DNA of 64,000 nucleotides. Source: Cylicocyclus nassatus (lineage: Eukaryota; Nematoda; Chromadorea; Rhabditida; Strongylidae). The notes beneath the pieces are model-generated. The model was not told the DNA's origin, did no database searches, and was given only the letters and a program-made list of their open reading frames with translations. The position numbers and the translations under genes are program-made. Location: contig CATQJL010000001.1 of the NCBI GenBank assembly GCA_958299035.1, positions 77,583,594-77,647,593 on the forward strand, in the 5' to 3' direction. Below are positions 10,056 through 20,804 of the stretch, in pieces (positions within the stretch are counted from its first letter, which is position 1; the number at the start of each line of letters is the position of its first letter).

Positions 10056-11382
10056 TATATAAGAGTGAGAAGCAAATGAAGAAGTGGATCAGGAATAGCT
10101 TTTTTCATACGTTATGACTAAAAATACTGAAAGGTCGCAGAACCTTAGTAGGAGTAGATAGCATGTAAGGAAGTAGTTTCTTCTTGAGTGAAAATATGGT
10201 TTCGCTATTCTTTTTCTTGACTTTCAAAAACTGCCATCCTTGAAATTTTCTTAATCTGCTTATAGCTCTCTCTTTTTTCCAGTATATCAAAAAATTTGAT
10301 ATCAATATGGAATTTGCTCTTGTCAGAACGAAACATGCTTAGCGTTGTTGGGTTAAATATATTACAGCTTTGGAACCCTTCTCATAACAGAAGAGCCACT
10401 CTAGCTTTCGTTCTATAATGAAATTTCAGAAGTGTGTAACGTTGCAGATAAAAACATTTTTCTATGTAAGCTGCCCTTTCGAGCAGTGTGAAAATTGTGC
10501 TGGTTCAAGCGTTTTTCTACAGAGTTGGAATGTTTGAGGGAAAAGCAAAAAAACACAAAAATGATTTTTTACATTTCCTGCATTTTTGTCGTCGGAAATT
10601 GTAACTTTTCTAAGAAAAGCTTGATAAACACAAATTTTGCACAGCTAAGAAGAGCAACTTGAGCAGACTGTAAAGAAAATGTTTACGGATTGTTCTGCAG
10701 CGTCCTAGACTTTTGACACTTTATTTAGAATATAGCAGGATAGATATATTCAAATTTTTACAAGAGTCTCCTGTTGTTGAAGAGCAGCAAAGTTGTGTTA
10801 TAAAATAGATGAGTATTCTTTTTTGACGAAAGTTATTGTAGGCAAATACGTCCGAATAGGGTGCAGCTACGAATTGATCAGATTTGAAGAGAGAGCTATT
10901 ACCTCACCCAATACTATAAATCAGGTTGTTATGAAGTTGCTTCGCACCCCTTTTTCAAAAAAAATCATAATTCTTTTGCATTGAGATCATGATTTTTACA
11001 AAAGTGCTTTGAAGTAAATCAATATTTTTTCGTAGCATTGAAAAAACAAAAAAAGGAAAATGGCAGACTCCTCCACTAACAGAACTAGTCTAAGAATAAC
11101 AATCTTAGCCGAAATACATGAAGAAATCGACGTTCTTTTCTTTCCAACTCAACATGTTCAAAATTCCAGAGTTTTACAATTTCAAAATTTGCTTTATACG
11201 TAAGGCTCGACAAGTCTATTTACCAGCATGATCGGTGCTGTGCGCAAGTAGCCAGCAAGTACAACAGTCTTGTAAGCGCACTCTAATTTTCATTTTTCAA
11301 GTTTTCTTTAAGTATTTCCGTTTTTTCTTTCCTGTATATTTTTTGAAAAACAACTTCAACTCTTTCGTATGGAGGCAATCAG
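10056..11382. other. No supported feature
   Basis: AT-rich sequence without element tips, long inverted repeats or convincing frames. It ends at a possible first exon. Confidence 0.5.
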
Positions 11383-11856
11383 ATGCCTCTATCGCAGAAA
11401 CGGAGGCGAAAATTATCAAAAATTTCAAAAAAAAGGTCTGCGCGCAAGCAGCGGATGACGGTGCCATTGATTAAAAATCTGCACACCGTCAACATGCCTC
11501 AGGTAAGTAATTGAGTGAATGCTTCCTGGAGTTTTTGAAATCAGAAGTAAAGGTGTAGAATTATTCCGCACTGTGATCTTGTACAACGTGAGCGCTCATT
11601 TACTTTTACTGCAATTTGTAGTCCTTCAAATAGTAAAATGGAAAATAAAAATTTCCGCAATGTATTTTTTTAGAGCAATGGATACTATGCATGTGTGTGT
11701 AAAGACAACTTCAATGAGGAAGGGCCGAAGACAATGGGAACGGTGTTTTGCTATTTTTCTTCAGAAAATAATCCTATGTCTGTGATCTTTAGGAACAAGA
11801 ATTATTCCATCAACACTTATGGAGTTGTAAACTCTTTCTTTGTAGAAAATGTCTGA
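11383..11856 (+). CDS. Possible two-exon small protein gene
   Basis: Exon 1 would be 11383-11502 (ATG, 40 codons, ending CAG|GTAAGT, a textbook donor). Exon 2 would be 11674-11856, after an acceptor TTTTTTTAG, with phases agreeing across a 171-bp intron and a stop at 11854-11856. The product would be about 100 residues: a very basic N-terminal segment (KRRRK, KKRSARKQR), then a segment with GYYACVCKDNF and a second aromatic/Cys cluster. No signal peptide is evident and no family is recognised. A start in an upstream exon is also possible, since the frame continues upstream of the ATG. The evidence is splice phase and composition only. TTTTTAG is a weaker acceptor than TTTTCAG and no AATAAA follows closely. 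Confidence 0.27.
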
Positions 11857-12359
11857 AAAAACCTTGCTTACTTTTTCGAGCAAAGAGTAAAGTTTTCAGC
11901 ATGCATCACTGTTCTATCCTTTTCTACATATCAAGACAAAAGCAACCAGATAGTGCCAGTTTACATTTCCTTGCTATAAGGGCAAATATAACCGCACACA
12001 ACTTCAGATGTTTTGAGAATAGTTCATACAACTTCTTCAGTGAAGGCAGCTTGCTATTCCTTCTCGTTGTGAAAGCTGTAAAAGTTAAAGCACCGTCAAG
12101 ACATTAACATTCAATTATCGCTCGAACTTATATTTCAACTTCAACTTACTTATGAGTAATTCTTGAAAACGAGCGCGGTAGCTGCAACCCCCGCTTTGGT
12201 ACGTTTATTCGTTGCTACGTTTACTATAATATATGTGTAAGCTGAAAATAAAAAGCTCAGTGCCCTTTTAACAATACTCTTGATCTATTTTGGAACATAT
12301 CTTCTAACTATCCGCTATACTATACTACATATTTTCTGACTATCCAGTATGAAGTTTGA
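11857..12359. other. No supported feature
   Basis: AT-rich interval between the gene candidate and an inverted-duplication block. Nothing identifiable seen. Confidence 0.4.
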
Positions 12360-12720
12360 AGCAGAGCAGTAAAAAGTGAACTTGGGACTTTATAAAGCAA
12401 ACTATGCAAAGAAAATTTTGTTTTATACCCTGTAGGGTTTGCTCTGTTCATTCGTTACTTGATCTTCTTTGATAAATCGGTATTAAAAAAAAACAGCGAA
12501 ATATGACCGTGGTAAAAACTGGGGTTTCTGGGCATTTTCTGAGGGCACGTTGGCTGGTCAGACTGCCACAAGAAAAACCATTGTTTGAAAGAGGAACGAA
12601 AAGCAAGATCGAATGTTGCTCAGAATCTTTTTGCAAGGGTACCGAAAAAAAACTTCGGGACTTTTGCTCTGCAGAATGTTACGTTCAAAAAGAAAACAGA
12701 AAAATCTCAAAAAAGTTTGT
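12360..12720 (+). repeat. Inverted-duplication block (partner 46660-46960)
   Basis: The + strand here matches the - strand of 46660-46960 over about 300 bp. Shared landmarks are TTTATAAAGCAAACTATGCA, AGGGTTTGCT, ATGACCGTGG, the GGGC(A)CGTTGG stretch and TTGTTTGAAAGAGGAACG. A third, weaker copy in + orientation lies at 47440-47720. It is one of the ordered anchors of the window-scale inverted duplication. Confidence 0.8.
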
Positions 12721-12840
12721 TTTCGGAAGACCCTATACATATGACTGTTGAAAAGTGAGAGTGTGCGAGTTTATATTTAATAAAATCCCGAATGTTTCGT
12801 TTTTTGATCTTGCAAGATTATAAACCCAATCTTCAATCTA

Positions 12841-13433
12841 TTAGGTTGTCCCAAACTAAATTCCATTTTTGAATAACTTGAGCTGTTTTTGTTTTCTTGA
12901 CAGATTTAGGGTACCATTCGGTAGAGCGCAGAGCTCTACAAAAAGATTACCAAAGTTCCACCTAATTCGTAACCTAGGTAAATTTTGGAGCTAAAAATCA
13001 AAAATTTTTGGATACCCTAAAAATCGCATCTCCTTCCACAAAATAGCTACGGACTTCCAACTTGGTCTTTATATAGTAGACACATAGTAGTACCCAAAAA
13101 TGTATTTAGCGGATTTTTTCGGGGCTAACTGAGGAAGAAATAGGGTCCCTTAGCCAAAATGCCACTTACTTGAATTTTTTATGTAAAACTTGGTATTTCT
13201 CGGTATGAGAGCACATACAGGAGTGAAATTTTAAAATTATACTTAGTGTTGTATACTAAAAAGGCTTTTAGTATACAATAACATATGTGAGAGGGGCTGG
13301 GGGCGGAGTCTGCCATTTTTGGACAATTTTTGTTTTTCGCATTCTATGCTCGGAAAAAATTCGGTAAAGGCATATTTGTGTATTGCTACATGCCCACTGT
13401 ATAACGAAGTTGGAGGTCTGTACTACTATTTTG
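12841..13433. mobile_element. Truncated TA-flanked foldback element
   Basis: It starts TTAGGTTGTCCCAAACTAAA after TA (12839-12840). The left arm segment 13038-13090 is mirrored at 13370-13433, so it is a hairpin element, but the outer right arm and right tip are missing. At about 13433 the sequence passes into another foldback family within the shared word ATTTTGTAGA. Confidence 0.75.
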
Positions 13434-13964
13434 TAGAGCTGGCTTCAACTTAGATTTGCATTATAGAACGAATCACCCATCCCTCTTCATTACTGTAGGA
13501 TTACGGTAGAAACTTGAGACATGGTGTCAATGTGGAAAAAGCTGCCGTTCCATAATTTTTCAAAAAAATGTGAAAACTTGTGTAATAGGGTTTTTATGGA
13601 CGCTGAGTTTAATACTCAACTATTCAAAAGATTACGAAGCTTTCTAAACGGTGTAACCGCACCTTTTAGGAACATTCAAAAAAAAAGCCGCTACCTCTTA
13701 CCTGGCATAACTCTTCAACGAAGCATCATAATAAATTGCGAACTTTACAGTTATGGTCAGCAACTCTAATTAGCCTAGTGTAAAAGTTTTCAGGCTGTTT
13801 TGTTTCCTTTCTGGGGCAAAATACGGCCTTTAATCGCTTGAGACCCTCTTGCAAATCTATGTTAAAGCCAGCTCTACAGATTGGTACCTGAAGCAAGGAA
13901 AAAAACTTTTTTGAAAGAGAGGTATTAACGATCATTCGTTCGATACATTTTTTGGGACACGCTG
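13434..13964. mobile_element. CAGGGTGTCCC-family foldback lacking its left tip
   Basis: It begins inside the family's TGTAGAGCTGGCTTCAACTT motif and otherwise follows the intact copies at 34378-35054 and 55135-55809, ending with TTTTTTGGGACACGCTG before TA (13965-13966). About 80 bp of left tip are absent, replaced by the neighbouring truncated element. Confidence 0.82.
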
Positions 13965-14397
13965 TATTATTAGGCTGTCTGCGTTCCTTTGCTAATCTCT
14001 AAAGCGACTTCGTGTAGGCATGCATTCAGTGCAGCTAGTGCCATTAGCGAGACACAGTTAGGTGTCCTGGTACCAAAAATTATCAGCTTCATTCTAATCT
14101 GTTCCTAGATGCTTTTGAATAAAGAAAACTCTATATAATACTCACATAGCGATTATATGTTCAATAATTATAGCAAACTTTGCAATGTAAACCAGTATCC
14201 CTACTATTTTTTTTCGGACATTCGCGATATTGGTAAGCCCATGCTTTATGTACCATTCACCGATGCAAAGTTTATCAAACAAAGTGTTTTCAAAGTGACT
14301 TTTGACAAGCGCTTAAATAAGCAACGATGCTTTGAATCATCGTTTGTATCTTGTCTGAATTTGGAAGATTTTTTGTTGTTTTTGCTACATACTTCCA

Positions 14398-15185
14398 TAA
14401 GAGCTTCGATAACCAGTAAACAGGAAAGAGCATTTGCAATTCAAAGCTTTCCTCGCATATCTCCTTGCATTTCACTTAAATTACTCGCTCTCTCCCAAAA
14501 TCGTAAAGCAACAACATACAAGCAACTCAGAGATGTTAGTGATGCATCTCCCCTCTCGCATCTAACATGGGAAGCCACCCAACTTAGCTTGGCCTTCTGG
14601 TGTGAGAAAGCCTATTCTGAATTCATCTTTGAATGCTGATTCCAAATATGCTATTCCTAGCTGCCGTGCACCTTACCGAAGCGAGTTACGGGCTTTTTCC
14701 TGCGCAAAGTCGGCACACTCATCGATTTTCTGGCATTGCAGCATCATCTTTGAGTGCAAATACACTTGCGTTGAGCTTCCCTTGAATGCTAAAAGATTGG
14801 ATTCTTGTTATTACACCTCAGCACTTTTTCTTGCAGATTTTTTTATCTACAGGCAGTCTTTCCATTGCAGTAGTATGCCGTTTTGCGCAGGAAAGCCCAT
14901 AACTTACTTCGAAATGGTGCGCGGCAGCTAGGAATAGCAAAGTTGCAATCAGCGTTTGAAGCTGTTTTGAAAGATATATGTGCCCTTGCCATGCCGAACT
15001 ATTTCATATGAGCTTTGATAATTAGTAGACAGAAGAGAGCATGTGCAATGTAACGCTTACCTCGCATCTCTCCTCACAATTCACTAAAGTAACCAAATTA
15101 CTCGGTCCCTCCAAAGATCGTAGAGTAAGAACGGATAAGCAATTCAGAGAACCAGTAATGCATGTTTTTCCTCTCATCTATATGT
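14398..15185. repeat. 180-bp direct repeats flanking a MITE
   Basis: Segments 14398-14575 and 15005-15185 are diverged direct copies (shared GAGCTT-GATAA, AGAGCAT-TGCAAT, TTACTCG-TC and GATGCAT-TTTCCTCTC landmarks). The partner block at 45.6-45.85 kb has one copy. The MITE lies exactly between them. The duplication is far too long for a transposase target duplication. Confidence 0.65.
14576..15000. mobile_element. Harbinger-like MITE relative
   Basis: A foldback in which GCTATTCCTAGCTGCCGTGC (from 14649) is mirrored before 14940. It shares the CGCTGATTCCAAAT motif with 644-1089, 57305-57725 and 63706 onward. The outer tips are too diverged to fix the borders or the target duplication. Confidence 0.55.
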
Positions 15186-15347
15186 ATAGGTATTTTTCTT
15201 TTTAGCATAAAATTTTAAAGAAAATTGCCTTATTTATCAAATTCACAAATGCCTAGGTCTGTACAGGTAATCTGAGAATCTTGACATTTTGAAACGGTAA
15301 TAGCTTATTGTATGAAGGAGAGCTTTTTAAGATAAACAATTTCAGGA

Positions 15348-15581
15348 CAGTATCGACTTTGGATCCGAAGGCCTACTTCGAGCAACTTTTGCGTCTACAA
15401 GATTCAGCGGAATAATGAGGAACAAGGTCGAATGGAGAGGACAGAAGACGATAATGGACAAAAAAAAAGTTGGAAAGGATTCCAAGAGGCTCAGAACGCT
15501 ATCGTGAAACCACCGAAAAGATTGTTGGACGAATTTGATGCCCGTGTAAACCTGCTGCGTAAGCAGTGGAGTCTAATTTAG
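15348..15581 (+). pseudogene. Repeat-borne frame, conserved in an inverted copy
   Basis: An open frame of 77 residues that starts directly after a perfect TTTCAG acceptor (15341-15345). Its N-terminal part (QYRLWIRR, TSSNFCVY) is nearly identical to the - strand frame at 45355-45591, and weaker similarity continues downstream in a shifted frame (DDDYSKPKRLAKR against DDDCLKPKRLVKR). Protein-level similarity between two old inverted copies suggests a former coding exon carried by the repeat. Frameshifts and stops follow in both. No family is recognised; it does not look like a mariner catalytic domain. Confidence 0.45.
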
Positions 15582-16799
15582 AATCGTTCAGCAACTCGCA
15601 ATGGCGTATCAAGAAGTTCATGGATGACGATTACTCAAAACCGAAAAGATTGGCCAAAAGGCTAGCACGACGAGTGGGATGGACCTTCTGAGTAGTTTAA
15701 GTAAACAAGAATAGCTCAATTATTGCAACCAAAGTCAATGCTTGTTTGGTTTTTACTAATGTATTCCACACTTTAGTTTGATTATAAGTTGCGCATGCTT
15801 TCGAAACTAATTGCTTTTGGAAAGCTTCATAGAAATTTTCTAGAGCACAAGTAAAGAAATGCGAAAGTTTTGCTCTATTCGCTTATCGAAGAACGTCAAA
15901 ATCAAAGGGTTGGATCACTGTGGTTTATCAGAGCTGTCAAAAATTCCACTAACAAAGTCATTAGTAAGAGCGGGAATTGTGCACTGAAGGTGCACGAGTG
16001 TTGGCCAATTATTATGTTTAAAGACTTCTATTAGGCAAGGAAACGACACATTACTCCTCAGGTAAACTCAATATCATAATTTATCATAGAGATGTCCAAT
16101 CAGCACAAACTTCCTACAGCTGAATGTAGGTCATAAAACTTCTGTTTTGACGATTCCGAGAAGTGATCAAAGCTTGAATGATCTTGAATCACAGCATAAG
16201 TTCCAGTAAACAGTGTCAAATTTAGTTCTCTTCCTTCTAACTAACGAAAATGGTCTGAACTCAAAACATCCGTTCCAAGCAAGCTGCATATCATCGCACT
16301 AGCCTTGAAACGGTGATTCTAAATATCATTAAATATAATAATATGTGTTGTGTGTGACGAAATTCGTAGGGCATGTTTGAGCTAACATCCTGAGCTCAAA
16401 TTTTGCATGGCATTGCTGTGCCATGAAAGTTCAACAAATAAAAGCACAGACAGAATCGTTAAGTGGATTTCTCAAAAATTGCGCGTCAACTGGATCCAAC
16501 TAGCTTCTGTCCCACAAAAATGAGTTCGTAATTCCACTTTTGCAGAGTCGTGAAAGTGTACGGCAAGTGAATGTCGAACCCAAGAAATTAGGCCCAAAAA
16601 GGTGATCGAAAGTCACTTATCAACAAAAAAGGCGCCAAAAGAATTGGCGGCGTAAAGTCGTCCCTTTGCCAAGATCTTACCAGAGCATTTGACGAGATTT
16701 TTGACATAAGTGTAGCTCAGGTGATCATTGTTCTTATGGCGACTACCAAAACCACAGAAAAAAGCGTTTTATGCTTTTCATCACCGTATACCTCTCATT

Positions 16800-16938
16800 T
16801 GAAACGGCCATTTCGATAAACATGCCCTGTTTGTGAGTTGAAGCAAGCTCTACAAAATAGTGCATTAAAATCTGCGAAAGATCTTGAAGAAAACGAATTA
16901 TTAACTGCAACAGTATGCACATTTTTTGGGACATCCTG
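16800..16938 (-). mobile_element. Solo end of a CAGGGTGTCCC-type element
   Basis: Read on the - strand it starts CAGGATGTCCCAAAAAATGT and follows the element at 37959-38643 (ATCTTTCGCAGA, TTTTGTAGAGCTTGCTTCAA). No opposite tip is visible. Its flank (16939-17119) is the same as the flank of 37959, so the insertion predates the inverted duplication of this locus. Confidence 0.7.
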
Positions 16939-17119
16939 TGTATGTTCATTATCGCGGAACGATACGTGCAAGAAATTCAAAGCGTTTTTTGCTCCTTGTC
17001 AAGTATTCTGCGACCCATGTTCAGGGAGAAAACTTTTTGAAGGAGTGTTTTTAAATTCTGGTGATGTGCTTTTTCTCCGCATTCAAACACTCACAGACGC
17101 TGTGACTATGGCTGAATAA
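16838..17119 (+). CDS. Open frame shared with 37786-38070 in inverted copy
   Basis: A 93-residue frame spanning a transposon right end (to 16938) and its flank. The inverted copy on the - strand at 37786-38070 keeps the same frame over the whole length with about half the residues alike: SAKDLEE, TCKxFxAFF, KxFxxVxLNxxxVLFLR. Neither copy has a stop or frameshift in about 280 bp, although both come from decayed repeats. It may be real coding constraint or chance. No domain is recognised and part of the frame is transposon tip. Confidence 0.25.
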   Translation: MKQALQNSALKSAKDLEENELLTATVCTFFGTSCVCSLSRNDTCKKFKAFFAPCQVFCDPCSGRKLFEGVFLNSGDVLFLRIQTLTDAVTMAE

Positions 17120-17799
17120 AGCTGCCCATCAACGAACTCTGTTGAATGAAATTGATGAAAACTTTGAAAAGTCCTTATATTTGATTTTGAGACGGCTGGC
17201 GTTTCTAGGCGAGTACGATTGTATACAACTTGTTCAGACTGGTCGACCACGGTGCGGCCATTTCTCTGTGAGCATAGTTAATGCCATTCAAGATTCTCTT
17301 TTGAAGCAATCGACTTACAGACAGTGCAAAACGGTGGCATTTTTCAAAGCATTTCCCTCAGAAACCATGACATTTCATGAACCCCTCACTCGGCAGAAAC
17401 TCGATCGCTTAAATATCGATCGGCTTAAAACCGAAACCCGGATATAATCCTTGCATGAGTGTCTTCTTAATATTTTAGCATTAGTAAAAGGAGAATACAC
17501 GATTTGATTTGACCCGATATTATCTATTAAGCAGAACATGCTCACCAAATTCCCAACTCTGCTCAGAAGAAGTATTCAGCAAAAGTTTTTAAAGATAGCT
17601 AAGAACGTAATTCAGCATCAGAAAAACTCTGTAGCAGTTATTTTAGCTGCAGTCCGCATCAGCTGGCATTTTTCCGGAGCCCTGGTACAAACACGTTCTT
17701 CAAAATTGTATGTACTAACAAACACATGTTTTTTTTTGAGAAATGTATGCAAGTTTTCTAACTGTGTATTAAGTGTTCCGTCGCTAAGTTTGAAGCATT
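17120..17799. other. No supported feature
   Basis: Frames of up to 101 codons occur at 17142-17447 and 17538-17801, but none shows a recognisable domain or a conserved partner. Confidence 0.4.
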
Positions 17800-18010
17800 A
17801 GAAAACCAATTTCGTTCTTACAAGGAAAGAATACCTGGTCGAAGTGGCGTTTGGATTTGCAATGTTTTATAAAGCATGAACATTCATCTTAAATTTGTTT
17901 TCTTTATCTACAAAACGCTTTTGAAAGAGAGTTACGAATTGTTTTAAGCACAATCCTCAGTCCGAAAAGAGTCCAAAAATGAGGTCCTCCCGGCTTGGCG
18001 GCCGATTTAA
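17800..18010 (+). repeat. Inverted-duplication block (partner 35320-35490)
   Basis: TTCTTACAAGGAAAGAATAC then GGTCGAAGTGGCGTTT and an ATGTTTTATAAAGCAT stretch match the reverse complement of 35320-35490 in order. The first motif is a CAAGGGAAGG-type MITE tip, so an old TTA-type element is part of the duplicated unit. Confidence 0.72.
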
Positions 18011-18013
18011 TTA

Positions 18014-19003
18014 TCAGGTTGATGCATAATTCCTGCACCAAAATAGGTAGATACCCCAATAACTCGGAATAATCCTACATCCCATGTAGGATTCGATACA
18101 TCATTAGATAGCGCAAGCCTAGCTCTATAAGATAGTGCTCAAATATCTACACCAGCTTTGATCTACGCGAAGTTTTGAGCCAAAAACTGAAAAAAATCAT
18201 GCGTCCAAAAACCTTAAGAAAGATCTTAAAAAAATTGTAACTCAGTTAAAAAAGCTCCTACAAAAATTCTTTTTTGCTCACGCGTAGACGTTTTACATAA
18301 GACATTTTTCTATGCAGTTGCTGTATTTTTTTCTCAGCTTGACGATGAGAAAACGAAGTTTTTCATGTTTTTGCCAAATTAGTGCTGAGATATTCTAACA
18401 CTAACGGTTGTATAGTACATGCCATTAGCAGTCAAACTTTACATTTTCAGCCTTCTAGAACAGCTAGTTCACGAGTAATGACGAATCTAGCTCTGTTCAT
18501 CCGAATTTTTCTTGCCTAATTGCCAAAAATTCGATACTTCTCGTAAACCAGCTGCTGTAAAAAGCTGAAAATTTACATTCACGCTTCTAAGGTCCTGTAG
18601 TATACAACTGTCAGTGCTAGAACATCTCAGCATTGTTTTGGAAAAAAGATGAAAAACTTCGTTTTCTCATCGTCTAGCTGAGCAAAAAATACAGGAACCG
18701 CATAGATAGATGTGGTGCGTGGAATGTCTACGCGTATGCAAGAAAGAAATTTTCTAGGAGCTTTTTGAACGATGTTACAATATTTTTAAGATCTGTTTTA
18801 AGGTTTTCGGACGCATTTTTTTTCAGTTTTTTGCTCAAAACTTCGCGTGGATCAAAGCTGGTATAGATACATATTTGAGCACTATCTTGTAGGGCTAGGT
18901 TCGGGCTATCTAATGATATATCCAATCCTACTTAGGATACAAGATTATTCCGAGTTATTGCGGTCTGTACCTATTTTGGTGCAGGAAATATGCATCAACC
19001 TGT
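18014..19003. mobile_element. TA-flanked foldback element
   Basis: A 990-bp hairpin element with tips TCAGGTTGATGCATAATTCC and ATATGCATCAACCTGT, between TA (18012-18013) and TA (19004-19005). The arms mirror each other throughout: 18160-18300 pairs with 18725-18870. The start of another member of this family lies at the extreme right of the window (63967). No transposase frame. Confidence 0.87.
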
Positions 19004-19019
19004 TACACAACTTTTTGAA

Positions 19020-19545
19020 AGAAAATTTGGGCATAGTTTCTTTTTCCCCGCTATTTTTGAAAACAGCTAAATCACAATGGCGCCTAAGTGCCAAAAGTTC
19101 TGCAGCATATTCACAATTCCCGATGAAGTACCCATCCCTTTTCAGAATACAAAAATTTGATATTCTCGTTTCAGTTCAAACAGTGTGGTTGATATTGGAT
19201 ATATGTTGTGCACTCCAAACTTATCCTTGATGCAAGTGCATTATGTAACAGCTTTTTTCTGGGGTTTACTTGGAATCACGATAAAACCACGCAAAAGTTC
19301 TTACACACACGTACATCGAATAGCGAAATCAAATTGCGTGAATATCTATGTGTAGAACTTTGTGAGCTTGAACATTGACGCTATTTTGGAAACAGCTAAT
19401 TCACAATGGCGCCTAAGTGCTAAAAGTTCTGCAACAATTCTACGCTGAAATGAAAGGTTGCTTACGTATTGTGGAGCCGAAATAGAAGCAGTTTTACAGA
19501 GCAGTGTTTAAAGGTGGAATACATCAAAGCACCAAACATCAAATA
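19020..19545 (+). repeat. Inverted-duplication block (partner 32470-32960)
   Basis: The + strand matches the - strand of 32470-32960: TTGATGCAAGTGCATTATGT, GGGGTTTACTTGGAATCA, AAGTTCTGCA and CACCAAACATCAAATA with their counterparts. A 40-bp piece (AACAGCTAA-TCACAATGGCG) occurs twice inside this copy (about 19065 and 19392). The block is cut at 19545 by a cluster of transposons and resumes at about 22200. Confidence 0.82.
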
Positions 19546-20541
19546 TTAGGATGGTGCAAAAGTTTTGTCAGTTTTTTTCGATTTATCTGCAAACACGCTA
19601 GAATGAAGATAAACAAACAATAAATGTATCCCGATGCAGAATTTCTTTCCTCTTTCCAGCAATCGACCTATTGTGATTCGTTGCGAGAGTGACGAGATAT
19701 TTGCTGGAAATTGCAACTACTCGTTTTTACCATATAGAATTTTCACTAATTTTCAAAATTTTCGCATGAGGCTTTCGGAGGAGCCCTAGTAACCAGCGGT
19801 TAGGTTAAACTTTTTCCAACTTATCAATTTTTTCCTTTTTTAGCTGCTTTCTCAGAATTTTGCCAAACAATTTTGTAAAAGATCGCATAATCTGTTGTTG
19901 CACCAAACGCTGCAAAACCTACAGAATACTGAGGTTTCAACACTCGATTATTGCTACCGCTACCGCTATTGGGAAGTAAACGAGCGATTTTTGCTGCAAA
20001 TTATAAAGATTTTGGAATACAGGTGACGTAAGTGCGCACTCCTAGAATTAAAAAAATACTGCGATTTTCCCTACAAATTTCACCTGTTTCGACAAAAAAG
20101 GACAAGTGTTAGAACGGGGAGAAAAAGTTGCATAGAATGGTGACTGAATGTTTAACATTTTATGTTCTACGAGGTTAAAATAGGTGAATGTAAAATTTGG
20201 TCGTTTTAAAAATAAATCGTAGAAATTCTGAAAGACAAGCCGCAGGGCTACAGAAAATTGCTTCTGTTGGCAAAAGGTTTGCCTTATCCGCTGGTTACTA
20301 AGACTCCTCCGAATGTCTCTACAAAAATTTTGAAAATTAGTGGCATTCGAACATGGTAAAAATGAGTGGTTGTAATTTCCAGCAGATATCTTGTCACTCT
20401 GCAACGAAACACAACGGCCGTTTATGAGCTGGAAAGAGGAAGAAATTCTACATAAGATATATGTGTAGCATTTGTTTATCTTCATTCTAGCGTGTTTGCA
20501 GATGGATCGAAAATATTGACAAAACTTTTGTACCAATCTAA
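19546..20541. mobile_element. TA-flanked foldback element
   Basis: A 996-bp hairpin element with tips TTAGGATGGTGCAAAAGTTT and ACAAAACTTTTGTACCAATC..TAA, flanked by TA (19544-19545, 20542-20543). Long arms: 19580-19740 pairs with 20340-20510. The element at 24285-29331 is the same family. No transposase seen. Confidence 0.87.
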
Positions 20542-20545
20542 TATA

Positions 20546-20720
20546 CAGGGTGTCCCAAAAGTAAGTACACACTTTTCAATCGTCAATATCTCTCTTTTTA
20601 CTGGATGTTTTTTCCGCCATTCAAATGCCATTTTGGAGCGAGGTTCAACTTAGATTTGAAGTATGGAGCGATTCATCGGTCGCTTTTCGTTACTGTAGGT
20701 ATATATGGTTTTGGGAAAGC
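20546..20720 (+). mobile_element. Left end of a CAGGGTGTCCC-family element
   Basis: It starts CAGGGTGTCCCAAAAGTAAG one TA after the preceding element and includes GAGGTTCAACTTAGATTT. The right tip is not found; it runs into a different repeat at about 20720. Confidence 0.65.
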
Positions 20721-20804
20721 TATACATTTGATATTTACACTTATACAATATTTGACTGAGCCAGTTTTTGTATTTTTGCCTAAAAAGGATAGAAAGAGTA
20801 ACAT

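Larger units (their letters stand above)
14240..16020 (+). repeat. Inverted-duplication block (partner 43130-45960)
   Basis: The + strand matches the - strand of 43130-45960 in three consecutive parts: 14240-14480 with 45770-45960, 15346-15720 with 45140-45600, and 15721-16020 with 43130-43490. The last two are adjacent here but separated at the partner by a 1645-bp TA-flanked element, so 15721-15722 is an empty insertion site. The block also contains a MITE (14576-15000) between two direct copies of a 170-180-bp segment. Confidence 0.85.

Noticed and set aside
14157..14639. 160-codon + strand frame
   Set aside because: Most of it is a duplicated block with an inverted partner at 45.8-46.0 kb in which the frame is not kept. 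The residues show no domain.
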